A stretch of 59,237 nt of DNA, from the NCBI RefSeq assembly GCF_002584985.1, contig NZ_NUPZ01000001.1, forward strand, positions 1 through 59,237, in the 5' to 3' direction. Source of the DNA: Bacillus sp. AFS029637 (lineage in GTDB: Bacteria; Bacillota; Bacilli; Bacillales; Bacillaceae_G). This document shows, in pieces, positions 8,311 through 16,957 of the stretch. The notes under the pieces are model-generated. The model did not search any database and was not told the origin of the DNA. It saw only the letters and a program-made list of their open reading frames with translations. Each line of letters begins with the position of its first letter. Position 1 is the first letter of the stretch. The translations under genes and the position numbers were made by a program.

Positions 8311-9688
8311 AGCTCTTCCATTAGACTATATTATTCAACACGCTCAAACACTTTCAAAAGAAGATATACGAGATGATATTGTCGGAGATATTTATCGAAC
8401 ATCTGCGAGTATCTGTAAAGAATCTGTTCAATATACAAATACTGATAAATTGTATCGTTCTGAGAAACTAGATAAAATTTTTACATCTCCAATCTGGGGA
8501 TTCCCAATCATGCTAGGTATTTTATCTATTATTTTTTATCTTACAATTGCAGGTGCTAACGTACCTTCTGATATGATTGCTGAGTTCTTTGGATGGGCAG
8601 AAGGATATTTAACATCTTGGTTCCAAGCAATGCATGCACCTGAATGGTTACATGGCATTTTAATACTTGGTTTATTCCGTGGTATCGGTGCTGTCATTAG
8701 CGTTATGTTACCACCTATGGCAATCTTTTTCCCCATGTTCGCACTATTAGAAAACTACGGATACTTACCACGTGTCGCGTTTAATATGGACCGCTTGTTT
8801 AAACGATCTGGCGCACATGGTAAACAATCTTTAACGATGGCAATGGGATTTGGTTGTAACGCCGCAGCTATTATGTCAACACGTATTATTGAATCACCAC
8901 GTGAGCGTATGCTTGCTATCTTAACAAACAACTTTGTTCCATGTAATGGACGCTGGCCTACATTAATTTTAATGGCTTCATTATTTATGGCTGCTGGATA
9001 TACAGGTAGCATGCAAACACTTGTTACTGCCGGCGTTGTAGTTGGAATGGTTGTAATTGGTGTTATTATGACATTAACCGTCTCTTGGGTACTATCAAAA
9101 ACAGCTTTAAAAGGCGTTCCAACTCACTACACACTTGAATTACCACCATACCGTAAGCCAAAAGTTTGGAATACCATAGTTCGTGCAACACTCGATAAAT
9201 CAGTCTATGTTTTAAAGCGAGCTATAGTTGTAGCTGCCCCTGCAGCTGCATTAACTTGGTTACTTGCTAATATTTTCGTCGGTGACACAAGCCTACTTAT
9301 GTATTTCGTAAACTTCCTAGATCCATTCGCTAAAATGCTAGGACTTGACGGCTTTATTCTAGCTGCATTCATTCTTGGGTTACCCGCTAATGAAATTGTT
9401 ATCCCGATTTTATTAATGTCCTACTTATCAACTGGAGCTTTAACTGAAATAGATGATTTTAATCAGATCAAAAATCTATTCTTAGAAAATGGTTGGACTT
9501 GGTTAACAGCATTAAACACAATGTTGTTCTCACTTCTTCATTTCCCATGCGGAACAACACTAGTTAACATATATAAAGAAACAAAAAGTGCGAAATGGAC
9601 ATTCTTATCGTTTGCAATCCCTACCGTAATCGCCATTGTTGTTACATTCCTCACTACACAATTGGTACATTGGTTAGGGCTTGTATAA
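8288..9688 (+). CDS. feoB: FeoB membrane channel subunit (C-terminal half of FeoB)
   Basis: A 466-residue membrane protein with two nucleoside-recognition (Gate) domains. The conserved FeoB core GFGCNAAAIMSTRIIESPRE and VPCNGRWPTL is at about 196-225, and the late Cys motif HFPCGTTLV is near 420. The first 60 residues carry the rest of the GDI helices (EDIRDDIVGDIYR). The ATG at 8288 sits eight bases after GGGAGGT (8273-8279), which lies inside the preceding frame, so it is translated independently of the GTPase frame. It is often annotated as a nucleoside recognition domain protein. The two strong hairpins after the gene end the operon. Confidence 0.9.
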   Translation: MESHSASKALPLDYIIQHAQTLSKEDIRDDIVGDIYRTSASICKESVQYTNTDKLYRSEKLDKIFTSPIWGFPIMLGILSIIFYLTIAGANVPSDMIAEFFGWAEGYLTSWFQAMHAPEWLHGILILGLFRGIGAVISVMLPPMAIFFPMFALLENYGYLPRVAFNMDRLFKRSGAHGKQSLTMAMGFGCNAAAIMSTRIIESPRERMLAILTNNFVPCNGRWPTLILMASLFMAAGYTGSMQTLVTAGVVVGMVVIGVIMTLTVSWVLSKTALKGVPTHYTLELPPYRKPKVWNTIVRATLDKSVYVLKRAIVVAAPAAALTWLLANIFVGDTSLLMYFVNFLDPFAKMLGLDGFILAAFILGLPANEIVIPILLMSYLSTGALTEIDDFNQIKNLFLENGWTWLTALNTMLFSLLHFPCGTTLVNIYKETKSAKWTFLSFAIPTVIAIVVTFLTTQLVHWLGLV

Positions 9689-9690
9689 AC

Positions 9691-9767
9691 AAAGCATATG
9701 TGAAGGTATCCCCCTTCACATATGCTTTGCGTAAAAGAAACCTGAAATTATTCAGGTTTCTTTTTTT
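9691..9767 (+). terminator. Terminator region after feoB
   Basis: Two hairpins in series: an AAAGCATATGTGAAGG stem with its complement (9691-9727, no T-run), then AAGAAACCTGAA with its complement followed by seven T (9736-9767). The second is a canonical intrinsic terminator for feoB. Its left arm overlaps the end of the small minus-strand gene at 9748-9885. Confidence 0.85.
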
Positions 9768-9885
9768 GCACATCAGTATTCCAAGGCTGTGCTCCATACG
9801 TTGTAATTTTTTTATGAATGAAGTATATAGCTCCTGGAAGAACCGCCATTAATATCGTGCAACTAATTCCTAATCCAGTAAACAA
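9748..9885 (-). CDS. Small membrane protein, possible D-type subunit of the ger operon
   Basis: A 45-residue frame starting with TTG, six bases after AAGGTGA and only 11 bases after the gerC stop. The product begins FTGLGISCTILMAVLPGAIY, one hydrophobic helix, followed by a basic polar tail (HKKITTYGAQPWN) ending KKKPE. Spacing, ribosome binding site and composition argue that it is real and cotranscribed with the germination receptor genes. Some Bacillus receptor operons carry a small fourth (D) gene, usually with two helices; this has one. The function is therefore a guess. Confidence 0.55.
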   Translation of the reverse strand: MFTGLGISCTILMAVLPGAIYFIHKKITTYGAQPWNTDVQKKKPE

Positions 9886-9896
9886 CTTACATCACC

Positions 9897-11063
9897 TTAT
9901 TTCACTCTCTTCGGTAACGCCGAACCTGAATGTTCAATTGTTGGATGAACATGAACAGTAATTTCAGCATTACTAAAATAATTTTCGCCTTGATCCCAAT
10001 TCTTACTTATTTTTTTCCACTCTTTATAGTTATGCCGTTTATATACCTCTCCTAGTTCTAAAACATCCACCTTATATTTTTTTTGAACAAGTCGTATTGA
10101 CTTTTCAATACGCTTCTTCATTTCCTTTGAAATCTCTTTCGCTAAAAGGTTTTCATTCATCACTTGTTTCGGTTCATTAAAATGCAACTCAGCTAATGTC
10201 CCTTCTGTAGATAGATAAATATCAAACTTCGGTTTTGTAGCATTTGTCGTAGACACCTTAATCTTTCGGCGCAACTTATGAATTTCATATGTAATTAGCT
10301 GATCTTTTTTACGAACAGTAAAGAAACCTCCAATTTTTTTACCTATTATATAGTTCATCCCTAATGTTTGTTCCCCACTCAAAGTTCCAACACATTTATT
10401 ATCCTTTCCACGGAACAATGCTGCTCCTTCCATTTGCACCCCTTGTTTCGTTAGCCCTAAAAGAGGTAATGCGAAGCTTCGGTTTGCGATCATTTTCCCC
10501 TGTACTACACCAATTCTTGCAGCCTCAATCATTTCCGCATTTTTCGGAGGATGTTCAGCTAACATATCAATATACTGAGCCGGTAAATTTTCAGGTTTTG
10601 CACTCTGCTTTAAAAGAGCTTCTGCCTTTTTCTCAGAAACAAACAAACGAATATTTCTTCTCATTTCATGATCGCGAATGTATACATCTAATGTATTTTG
10701 CAAAACATGTGGATTCGCCAGTAATTCTTCCGAAAAAATAATCACTTGTATATGCGGAAAAAATAATGTTCGACTAATTTTTGTAGCAATAATTCTTATT
10801 TGCTCAAAGACACTATCTGCTTTCGCACTTACGTTAATATAATTTTTACTATCTCCCCCCCCTTGTCCACCTTGTTGCGACAATTTACTCGGGAGTACCA
10901 TTTGATACGTCCCTTTCATAATCGGATTCGATTTCTTCTCCTTCACAATATCGTAGGCCGCACCTACTACAAATCCTCTTTCTTCTATTTCTTCTAGTTC
11001 AGAGCACCCACTTATACATCCAGCTAAAACCATAACCATTATAATTTTAAGAAGGTTTTTCAT
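9897..11063 (-). CDS. gerLC: Spore germination receptor subunit C (Ger(x)C lipoprotein)
   Basis: A lipoprotein of about 388 residues on the outer face of the spore inner membrane, part of a nutrient receptor complex. The signal peptide ends in the lipobox region LAGCISGC. The Ger(x)C fold markers are [16 protein letters not shown] near 27, the [10 protein letters not shown] segment near 94 and a long charged C-terminal helix region [16 protein letters not shown] chose the ATG at 11063 because AAGAAGGA sits nine bases upstream; the ATG at 11072 is directly next to that site. It overlaps the B gene. The gerL name comes from neighbourhood memory (feoB and qox alongside). Confidence 0.88.
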   Translation of the reverse strand: MKNLLKIIMVMVLAGCISGCSELEEIEERGFVVGAAYDIVKEKKSNPIMKGTYQMVLPSKLSQQGGQGGGDSKNYINVSAKADSVFEQIRIIATKISRTLFFPHIQVIIFSEELLANPHVLQNTLDVYIRDHEMRRNIRLFVSEKKAEALLKQSAKPENLPAQYIDMLAEHPPKNAEMIEAARIGVVQGKMIANRSFALPLLGLTKQGVQMEGAALFRGKDNKCVGTLSGEQTLGMNYIIGKKIGGFFTVRKKDQLITYEIHKLRRKIKVSTTNATKPKFDIYLSTEGTLAELHFNEPKQVMNENLLAKEISKEMKKRIEKSIRLVQKKYKVDVLELGEVYKRHNYKEWKKISKNWDQGENYFSNAEITVHVHPTIEHSGSALPKRVK

Positions 11064-12171
11064 TTCTACCATTCCTTCTTTTTATTTTATATACAATAAA
11101 AACTAACAAAGGCGCTAACACAACAAAACCCATATCTATCCAAGCTAAATAAGTTCCGTAATTTGACAACGTATTTAAATTACCCGGCAACATATTCACC
11201 ATAAAAATCATAGGAGCACTCACGAAAATGAAAATATGCTTCTTCACTTTCGGAAACATAGCACAAAACAACAAAGAAGCTACGTCATAATACATTGCAG
11301 TAGTGTTATAAATAGTAATAATCCAAGTCGTAAAAAAAATCGCATCAAATCTTTCTAAAAAACCTCCTCCAATTTCAATTTCTTTTCCTAATTCAATTGT
11401 TGGATACGTTAATCCACGGGTTGTCATATATGTAAAGACACTAATACAAGTTACATAAATTAAAATGTACGACAGCACGTTTACCATCACTGCTTTTGCA
11501 ACTGCCATTGGTGCTTTTTTCGCTGTCTTATCGTTCAACATCACAGCATAAAACAGAGCTACCTCAAATCCAATAAACGTAAAAATAGAATTTTTAACTC
11601 CTACAGCATATTGAGTGACGCCCGTTTGAAAAGCTGGAAATAAATTATTTATTTCCATTAAATTTATATTCAATAAAGAAAGAAGTACTATCGCAATTAA
11701 AACAATAGGTAAGAACATAACATTTAACCGTAAGAAAGCTGCTCTCGATCCTGCTATTCCATAAATAACAACTAATAAGAAAAAGAAAGACAGTAGCTGT
11801 ACGGGCGTATCACTAAATAAATATGTTTGTGAAATAATTGCAATCATTCGCGATTCATACGCTGTCAAAGCAGCAAACGTTAATACTAAAATGCTACTAA
11901 TTGTGTATGCAACAGGCTTCGTCAAATGTGTACTTGTATATTGAACAAAGTTTTGCTTTGGGAATAAAATAGCCACCCTCGTTACAAACCAACCTAAAAC
12001 CGCACATATCAATCCACCCAAAAGCAAAATAATCCAACCGTCCGAAAATAAAGTTTGATTGGCAATATCCCTTGGCATAGACAATGCACCTATTCCAATA
12101 ATCGTCGACGATACTGCAAATCCAATTTCCCGAGATCCAATTTCTTCATCGCCATACTCAAATGGTTTCAA
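11047..12171 (-). CDS. gerLB: Spore germination receptor subunit B (GerAB-type permease)
   Basis: A 374-residue membrane protein of the GerAB/APC-like amino acid permease family, thought to bind the nutrient germinant. It starts in the gene-end context of subunit A. The family N-terminus [20 protein letters not shown] is at 15-34, with about ten membrane helices ending in the basic tail [14 protein letters not shown]. It lies directly after gerA and overlaps gerC by 17 bases or more, so the three are coupled. It is expected to be expressed in the forespore under sigma G. Confidence 0.9.
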   Translation of the reverse strand: MKPFEYGDEEIGSREIGFAVSSTIIGIGALSMPRDIANQTLFSDGWIILLLGGLICAVLGWFVTRVAILFPKQNFVQYTSTHLTKPVAYTISSILVLTFAALTAYESRMIAIISQTYLFSDTPVQLLSFFFLLVVIYGIAGSRAAFLRLNVMFLPIVLIAIVLLSLLNINLMEINNLFPAFQTGVTQYAVGVKNSIFTFIGFEVALFYAVMLNDKTAKKAPMAVAKAVMVNVLSYILIYVTCISVFTYMTTRGLTYPTIELGKEIEIGGGFLERFDAIFFTTWIITIYNTTAMYYDVASLLFCAMFPKVKKHIFIFVSAPMIFMVNMLPGNLNTLSNYGTYLAWIDMGFVVLAPLLVFIVYKIKRRNGRNEKPS

Positions 12172-13650
12172 TTATTCTCGCTCCTTTGGACGTATTGTAG
12201 AATCCTTCGTTTGCAAGTACTCTGGTCTCTCTTTCAACATTGATTTTGGCAAACGAACAATTTCTTCTTTCCAATCTTTATAAAACGCAGGAGCAATCGG
12301 AGTTGTATACGGTACACCAACGCTTGTTAAATTCGTAATATGAACACCAAGTGCGATAAGAGCTAGAATAATTCCATACAATCCAAAAGCCGTTGCAGCT
12401 AATACGAAGACGAACAGCAAAATCCGAAACGTAATCGTAATACTATATACAGGCAGTGAGAACGTAGCAATTGCAGTAACTGCAATAATAATGACTAAAA
12501 ATGGATTTACAATCCCGGCATTCACCGCAGCTTCTCCAATTACAAGCCCCCCCACGATACCAATCGTTTGTCCCATCGGCTTTGGTAATCTAATTCCAGC
12601 CTCCCGTATTAACTCCATCGTTAATGCCATCATTAACGTTTCAATATAGGCTGGAAACGGAACACCTTCTCTTGCTCCAGCAATTGAATAGGCTAATTTA
12701 GATGGAATCAGCCCTTGGTGATATGAAACGAGCGCTACATATGTTGCTGGCAACAAAACTGCCATTATGCCAGAAATCATTCGTAAAACTCTCAATAACG
12801 TCCCAATCACCCAGCGCTCGTAATGGTCTTCTACCGATTGAAAAATATCAACAAATACGAGCGGTGCAATAAGAGCAAACGGTGATCCGTCTACTAAAAT
12901 AGCCGCCTTTCCTTTCGCTAATGAGGCCACAATATTGTCAGGCCTTTCTGTATTCAAAAACTGCGGAAATGGCGATAGGTTATTGTCTTGAATTAATTGT
13001 TCAATCGTACCCGTCTCAAAAATAACATCTGTCACTATTGATTGAAGGCGCCGATCTAGTTCTTTTACAATATAAGGGTTAATAATATCTTCTATATATA
13101 CTAGGGTTACTTCTTTCTGTGATCGCTTCCCCATAATATAAGATTGAAACCGCAACTTCGGATCACGTAAACTACGGCGAATTAGCATTTTATTCACATT
13201 AATATCTTCATTTAATCCAACTCTCGGTCCACGGATTAAATCTTCTGTCACTGGAGGTTCTAGACTTCTTTTCTCCCAAGCCCTACTATTAACAACGATA
13301 GCAGTCTGATTATTATCGATTAAAATAACCGTATCTCCTGCTAAAATTGCATTCATAATATCTGGAAATGTTGTCTTTACACTCACTTCCGCGATAGAAA
13401 TAAAACGATCCAATAACGTTTGAACAACAGCTGCTTCATTTGGAATTTCTTCGTATTGCAGTGTACGAATTACATATTTATAAACATTATCCTTGTCTGT
13501 TAATCCACATAAAAAAACAACTGCACAACGTGTAAAACTACCAGCAAGAGCGACTTCTCTAATTGTTAAATCATTAGGTGAACCTAACTCATCCCTAATT
13601 TCTTTCATAACTTCAAACAAGTTACCTTTTAACTCTAACAATTCCCCCAC
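12172..13650 (-). CDS. gerLA: Spore germination receptor subunit A (GerAA-type)
   Basis: A 492-residue membrane protein with a large soluble N-terminal domain (about 1-240) and four to five C-terminal helices. Hallmarks of GerA subunits are the central PFALIAPLVFVDIFQS, the AREGVPFPAYIETLMMALTM loop near 323, and the LPKPMGQTIGIVGGLVIGEA segment near 350. The GTG at 13650 follows AAGGAAG; a TTG three codons on is possible. It is the first gene of a three or four gene operon. The gerL assignment is by context and should be checked against B. cereus receptor sets. Confidence 0.9.
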   Translation of the reverse strand: MGELLELKGNLFEVMKEIRDELGSPNDLTIREVALAGSFTRCAVVFLCGLTDKDNVYKYVIRTLQYEEIPNEAAVVQTLLDRFISIAEVSVKTTFPDIMNAILAGDTVILIDNNQTAIVVNSRAWEKRSLEPPVTEDLIRGPRVGLNEDINVNKMLIRRSLRDPKLRFQSYIMGKRSQKEVTLVYIEDIINPYIVKELDRRLQSIVTDVIFETGTIEQLIQDNNLSPFPQFLNTERPDNIVASLAKGKAAILVDGSPFALIAPLVFVDIFQSVEDHYERWVIGTLLRVLRMISGIMAVLLPATYVALVSYHQGLIPSKLAYSIAGAREGVPFPAYIETLMMALTMELIREAGIRLPKPMGQTIGIVGGLVIGEAAVNAGIVNPFLVIIIAVTAIATFSLPVYSITITFRILLFVFVLAATAFGLYGIILALIALGVHITNLTSVGVPYTTPIAPAFYKDWKEEIVRLPKSMLKERPEYLQTKDSTIRPKERE

Positions 13651-13708
13651 CTAACTTCCTTTTCAACAAGTTTTTAGTTAGATTCCACTAATAGAAGCAA
13701 ATATATAC

Positions 13709-13741
13709 AAAAAAGAGCTATCTCTTTTCAAAGATAGCTCT
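13709..13741 (-). terminator. Terminator of the M20/DUF3311/symporter operon
   Basis: On the minus strand, AGAGCTATCTTTG pairs with AGATAGCTCT followed by six T. It lies directly after the last codon of the symporter remnant. Confidence 0.85.
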
Positions 13742-14044
13742 CATACATGAATTATTTTTCTACTATTATATTCTCTCTTTATAGATACACTTTTCGTAAA
13801 TTCACTAACTACAAATATCACAACAAGATTAATTAACAATGCGACTATATGCCCAGCCACTTCCTCCTAAAAATGTGAATGTCGTATAAATTTCTCCTGC
13901 CATAAGAAGAAAGACGAAGATTGTTCCAAACCCTCTTCCTCCAACTGACCATTGTTCTAAATTCATATCTTTTCCATGCTGCGCCCGAATCCCTAAAAAG
14001 AGTACCACAAATAAAAATAAAATAATGATAAGTAGTGCTGTCAT
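13741..14044 (-). pseudogene. Sodium/solute symporter (SSF) gene with internal deletion
   Basis: The 5' part (from ATG 14044) encodes about 70 residues of an SSF symporter: helix one (LLIIILFLFVVLFLGIRA), then the family motif EQWSVGGRGFG and TFTFLGGSGWAYS. Right after AYS the frame shifts; the downstream frame, read with a one-base shift, encodes IVALLINLVVIFVVSEFTKS and ends KIIHV-stop at 13741, a typical last helix and tail. About 400 codons between the two are absent. The formal ORF stops at 13829 (RIVN). DUF3311 proteins are normally encoded just before such symporters, so the context is correct and the transporter is broken. Confidence 0.8.
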
Positions 14045-14045
14045 T

Positions 14046-14237
14046 TTATATCCCCTTATTAGCAGAATCGAATACGTACACAAGTCCCATACAAAGAGAG
14101 GTAATGAATACCGATAATAATACCCAAAATAATAAAAATGCCATCCCGAGTACGTAAGGAGTGACCGAATTTGCAAATACTGGTCCAACTACTAAACAAA
14201 GAACTGGAATAAGCGCTAGCACGTGTAGTGTCTTCAT
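14046..14237 (-). CDS. DUF3311 small membrane protein
   Basis: A 63-residue protein with two hydrophobic helices (LHVLALIPVLCLVVGPVFA and a second one around LLFWVLLSVFITSL). DUF3311 proteins are encoded immediately before sodium/solute symporters and are thought to accompany them. Here the gene starts one base after the M20 gene and ends one base before the symporter start, so the three form one operon. Its partner is truncated, so it may have no role left. Confidence 0.8.
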   Translation of the reverse strand: MKTLHVLALIPVLCLVVGPVFANSVTPYVLGMAFLLFWVLLSVFITSLCMGLVYVFDSANKGI

Positions 14238-14238
14238 C

Positions 14239-15408
14239 TCATTTATTTATGAAATTCATAATGGATGATACAAAGACTTCCACTCCAATTGGCAATGCGT
14301 CTTCATCAATCGTAAAACGAGGATGATGGTGAGGATATATAATTCCTTTCTCTTTATTTCCTGCTCCGATAAAAAAGAATGTCCCTGGTGCCTTTTGTAA
14401 AAACGCGGAAAAATCTTCCCCAGCCATCGTCGGCTGTAAACGAGTAACTCGTTCCCTTCCATAAAGCTGTAATGCTGTTTGCTCTATAAGCTCTGTAACT
14501 TCATAATCATTTACTACTGGTCGATATCCATATTCATACGAAAACGTATATTTCGCTCCGTAAGCCTCCGTCACATGCTTCACAATCCGTTCGATCCTTT
14601 TCTCTGTTTCTTCTCGCAACTCATGCCTTAAACTCCGTACTGTCCCTTCAATCTCCGCTTGTTCTGGAATCACATTATGGGTTGTCCCAGCATGAAATTG
14701 CGTAACAGATACTACGAGAGAATCTAACGGATTCGTGAGACGAGATACAATTTGCTGAAGTTGCGAAACGACTTGTGCACCGATTGCAATACTATCAACC
14801 GTTTCATGAGGGATTCCAGCATGTCCACCTTTTCCTTCTATCGTAATTTTAAAAACATCTGGTGCAGCCATTGCAGGGCCATAAATTACACCTACTTTCC
14901 CAACCTCTAACGACGCCCAAAGGTGAGCACCAATAATATAATCTACCCCCTCCATTACACCTGCTGTGACCATCTCCTCTGCACCACCTGGAAAATTTTC
15001 TTCAGCATGTTGGAATAGAAAACGAATCTCCCCTTTAACCTTCTCTCTTTCTTCTACTAACTTATGTACGACCCCAAGTAATATCGCCATATGTCCATCG
15101 TGGCCGCACGCATGCATCACACCTGAATATGTAGAAATAAAATCAAACTCATTTTCTTCATGAATAGGAAGAGCATCCATATCGGCACGAACCGCAATTG
15201 TTTTACCAGGTTTCTTACCGATTAACTTTGCCATTACACTATATTTAGTAGGCCTTGATACTTCTAAATGCGGGACATTCCGAAGTATATCGAATACAAA
15301 TTGAGATGTTTTTTCTTCTTGAAAAGATAACTCTGGATACTTATGAAAATGCCTTCTCCACTCAATCAACTGATTCTTTGACAAAACAAGTTCCTTTGCA
15401 ACATCCAT
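14239..15408 (-). CDS. M20-family amidohydrolase / N-acyl amino acid hydrolase
   Basis: A 389-residue zinc peptidase-like enzyme. Metal motifs are visible: HACGHDGHM near 102, FQHAEENFPGG near 136, a His in GAHLWAS near 164, and PTMAGEDFS near 350. The dimerisation lid is at about 180-290 (GKGGHAGIPHETVD). The family cleaves acyl or amide groups from amino acids, indole-3-acetyl amides or related compounds. It is first in an operon with a DUF3311 gene and a symporter remnant, suggesting that its substrate was once imported by that symporter. Confidence 0.88.
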   Translation of the reverse strand: MDVAKELVLSKNQLIEWRRHFHKYPELSFQEEKTSQFVFDILRNVPHLEVSRPTKYSVMAKLIGKKPGKTIAVRADMDALPIHEENEFDFISTYSGVMHACGHDGHMAILLGVVHKLVEEREKVKGEIRFLFQHAEENFPGGAEEMVTAGVMEGVDYIIGAHLWASLEVGKVGVIYGPAMAAPDVFKITIEGKGGHAGIPHETVDSIAIGAQVVSQLQQIVSRLTNPLDSLVVSVTQFHAGTTHNVIPEQAEIEGTVRSLRHELREETEKRIERIVKHVTEAYGAKYTFSYEYGYRPVVNDYEVTELIEQTALQLYGRERVTRLQPTMAGEDFSAFLQKAPGTFFFIGAGNKEKGIIYPHHHPRFTIDEDALPIGVEVFVSSIMNFINK

Positions 15409-15507
15409 TTCTCATCTCCCCTTCTTCACCAAGTTAAATGTTATTATAGCGTGAATCACTTTCACTTAAAAGAATATTCCGAATTTTCAGTAATGATATT
15501 ATAAAAT

Positions 15508-15535
15508 AAAAAGGCATCCTTAGATGACTTTTTAT
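15508..15535 (-). terminator. Weak terminator after the C39-like gene
   Basis: On the minus strand, AAAGTCATC pairs imperfectly with GATGCCTTT, followed by a T-rich run. Confidence 0.45.
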
Positions 15536-15538
15536 TTT

Positions 15539-16252
15539 TTATAATATAGTAATTGCTTGTTTCCCCATTTGCTCCCAAGCTTTCTCAAATTCTGCTCGTG
15601 GAACAGCGAAACGCGGATTGTTTTTTAGAGGATCATTTACATATACAAAGTTTTGATCATATCCAACCACTACTACACTGTGCTCATAATATGTAATTTT
15701 CACTTCTCCTGAACCCGTATTCCATGTTTCAAAACTACTTTCAGCTAGCGGCTTAAACGTCGTATTAATAATGACCCACACTGGTGAACCAGAACTAATT
15801 ACTTTATATAAATCTTGCACGTCTCTACCCGTTAAATTAAGTACTTTTTCAGGAATATATTTTTCTGCTAAATTAAAAATCGGTTGATTATATACGCCAT
15901 ATCCAGGTTCAGATTTCGTATAAATGTTACCAACAAATCCTTCATAAGGGTTGCCTTTCAATCCATTCTGTTCGAATGGGACGCGATGGATCTCACTAGC
16001 AAGTTGCATCTTATCTATTTGAATACCGTTATATTGTAATAACATAGCTAAACTTGTCACTTCGCATCCTCGAGGTAATTCTGGTAACTGTTTTATGAAT
16101 GGTACATTTTCAATCATTGCCGCTTCTTTCATTTCAGACATGAAATCTAATCGTATTTGTTGCACTTTTTGCATAATTTTATCTTTCCCTACAAAAAAAG
16201 CTACGCATAATATTATACCGAGAACAAAAATATATTTTAACTTTTTCACCAT
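15539..16252 (-). CDS. Secreted or membrane-anchored C39-like cysteine peptidase
   Basis: A 237-residue protein with an N-terminal signal or anchor helix (about 6-22) and a C39/DUF3335-type papain-like domain. The catalytic Cys lies in LPRGCEVTSLAMLL near 63, the His in YYEHSVVVVGYD near 192 and the Asn/Asp in FVYVNDPL near 206. Such standalone C39-like proteins sit outside the cell membrane; they lack the ABC transporter of bacteriocin exporters and their substrate is unknown. It is monocistronic, divergent from the putative small RNA and qox genes. Confidence 0.85.
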   Translation of the reverse strand: MVKKLKYIFVLGIILCVAFFVGKDKIMQKVQQIRLDFMSEMKEAAMIENVPFIKQLPELPRGCEVTSLAMLLQYNGIQIDKMQLASEIHRVPFEQNGLKGNPYEGFVGNIYTKSEPGYGVYNQPIFNLAEKYIPEKVLNLTGRDVQDLYKVISSGSPVWVIINTTFKPLAESSFETWNTGSGEVKITYYEHSVVVVGYDQNFVYVNDPLKNNPRFAVPRAEFEKAWEQMGKQAITIL

Positions 16253-16595
16253 TAACCAAACTCCATTATATCAATTATTTTTAAGACGTAACTTCTCTCA
16301 TTGTACCTTTCTTCTCACTAGTTTGCTAGAAAGATTATGTAAATTATCATTCATATCTATATCGTTATAAAATTCCAATTATTTTTAACAAAAAGAAAAA
16401 TGATGTGTTTTTTCGTAATTTTTTGCTAAAATCAAAATTATTAACGTAGTGACGATATCACCTTGTTAATACACATTCTTATTGTATTTAGTCATAGTTC
16501 TTTTTTGCATACTTCTTTCATTACATTTGTTAGTTCAACTTTCATTCCAGATTAGAGAATCGCTCTTTATTGCGGCATTCCATTTCTGATTATTT

Positions 16596-16624
16596 TTTAC
16601 ATTTTATACTAAGTTAAATATAAA
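16596..16624 (+). promoter_or_regulatory. Promoter of an orphan transcription unit
   Basis: TTTACA (16596-16601), a 17-base spacer and TATAAA (16619-16624). It lies about 75 bases before an intrinsic terminator with no ORF between. Confidence 0.55.
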
Positions 16625-16630
16625 AAAGTT

Positions 16631-16723
16631 GTCACATTTGAACAGCAACGAACTATCACACGCGAAATAAACTAAATATACAAAATATTCAGCTATCTTC
16701 CTTATGATAAGATAGCTTTTTTC
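16631..16723 (+). ncRNA. Candidate small RNA upstream of qoxABCD
   Basis: A predicted transcript of about 90 bases between the promoter at 16596-16624 and a strong intrinsic terminator. It contains no start codon with a ribosome binding site. Near its 5' end GTTG and CAAC can pair around a 14-base segment. It could be a free small RNA or the terminated leader of a long qox transcript; qox has its own closer promoter, which favours the former. No known family is recognised. Confidence 0.45.
16690..16723 (+). terminator. Terminator of the orphan unit
   Basis: AGCTATCTT pairs with AAGATAGCT around CCTTATGAT, followed by six T. It is on the plus strand with no plus-strand gene upstream other than the candidate small RNA. 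Confidence 0.8.
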
Positions 16724-16796
16724 TATTTCTTGGATATCTTGGTATAACTTTATTTATCTTAAAATTTTCACAATCACGCTTTTCTCTGGAAAATAG

Positions 16797-16826
16797 TTTA
16801 CAATGTAATCAAGTTACAAATGATAT
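16797..16826 (+). promoter_or_regulatory. Probable qox promoter and leader
   Basis: TTTACA at 16797 with a TGATAT-like -10 about 18 bases on. The leader to the qoxA start holds a long-range inverted repeat, AAACTATTGCC (about 16875) with GGCATAGTTT (about 16920), just before the ribosome binding site. The rest of the 16253-16957 gap is AT-rich and has no gene. Confidence 0.4.
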
Positions 16827-16957
16827 TCACCTTAAAAAGTGTGCATTTGTGTCTATTTTTTAACAATATCACAAAAACTATTGCCTTCTATAAATTAATA
16901 GGTTTATATTGTTTTATTGGCATAGTTTCAATCCAAGGAGAAAGGAGATTTTCAATC

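Noticed and set aside
10364-10741. 125-codon plus-strand frame inside gerC
   Set aside because: Antisense shadow with no ribosome binding site and no recognisable domain; the gerC frame is clearly real.
13829-14188. 119-residue ORF as a gene
   Set aside because: Its first part is out-of-frame DUF3311 sequence; the real start is ATG 14044 and the gene is a broken symporter.
16820-16957. 46-residue N-terminal extension of QoxA
   Set aside because: It would precede a normal lipoprotein signal; the GTG at 16958 has a strong ribosome binding site and gives the family length.
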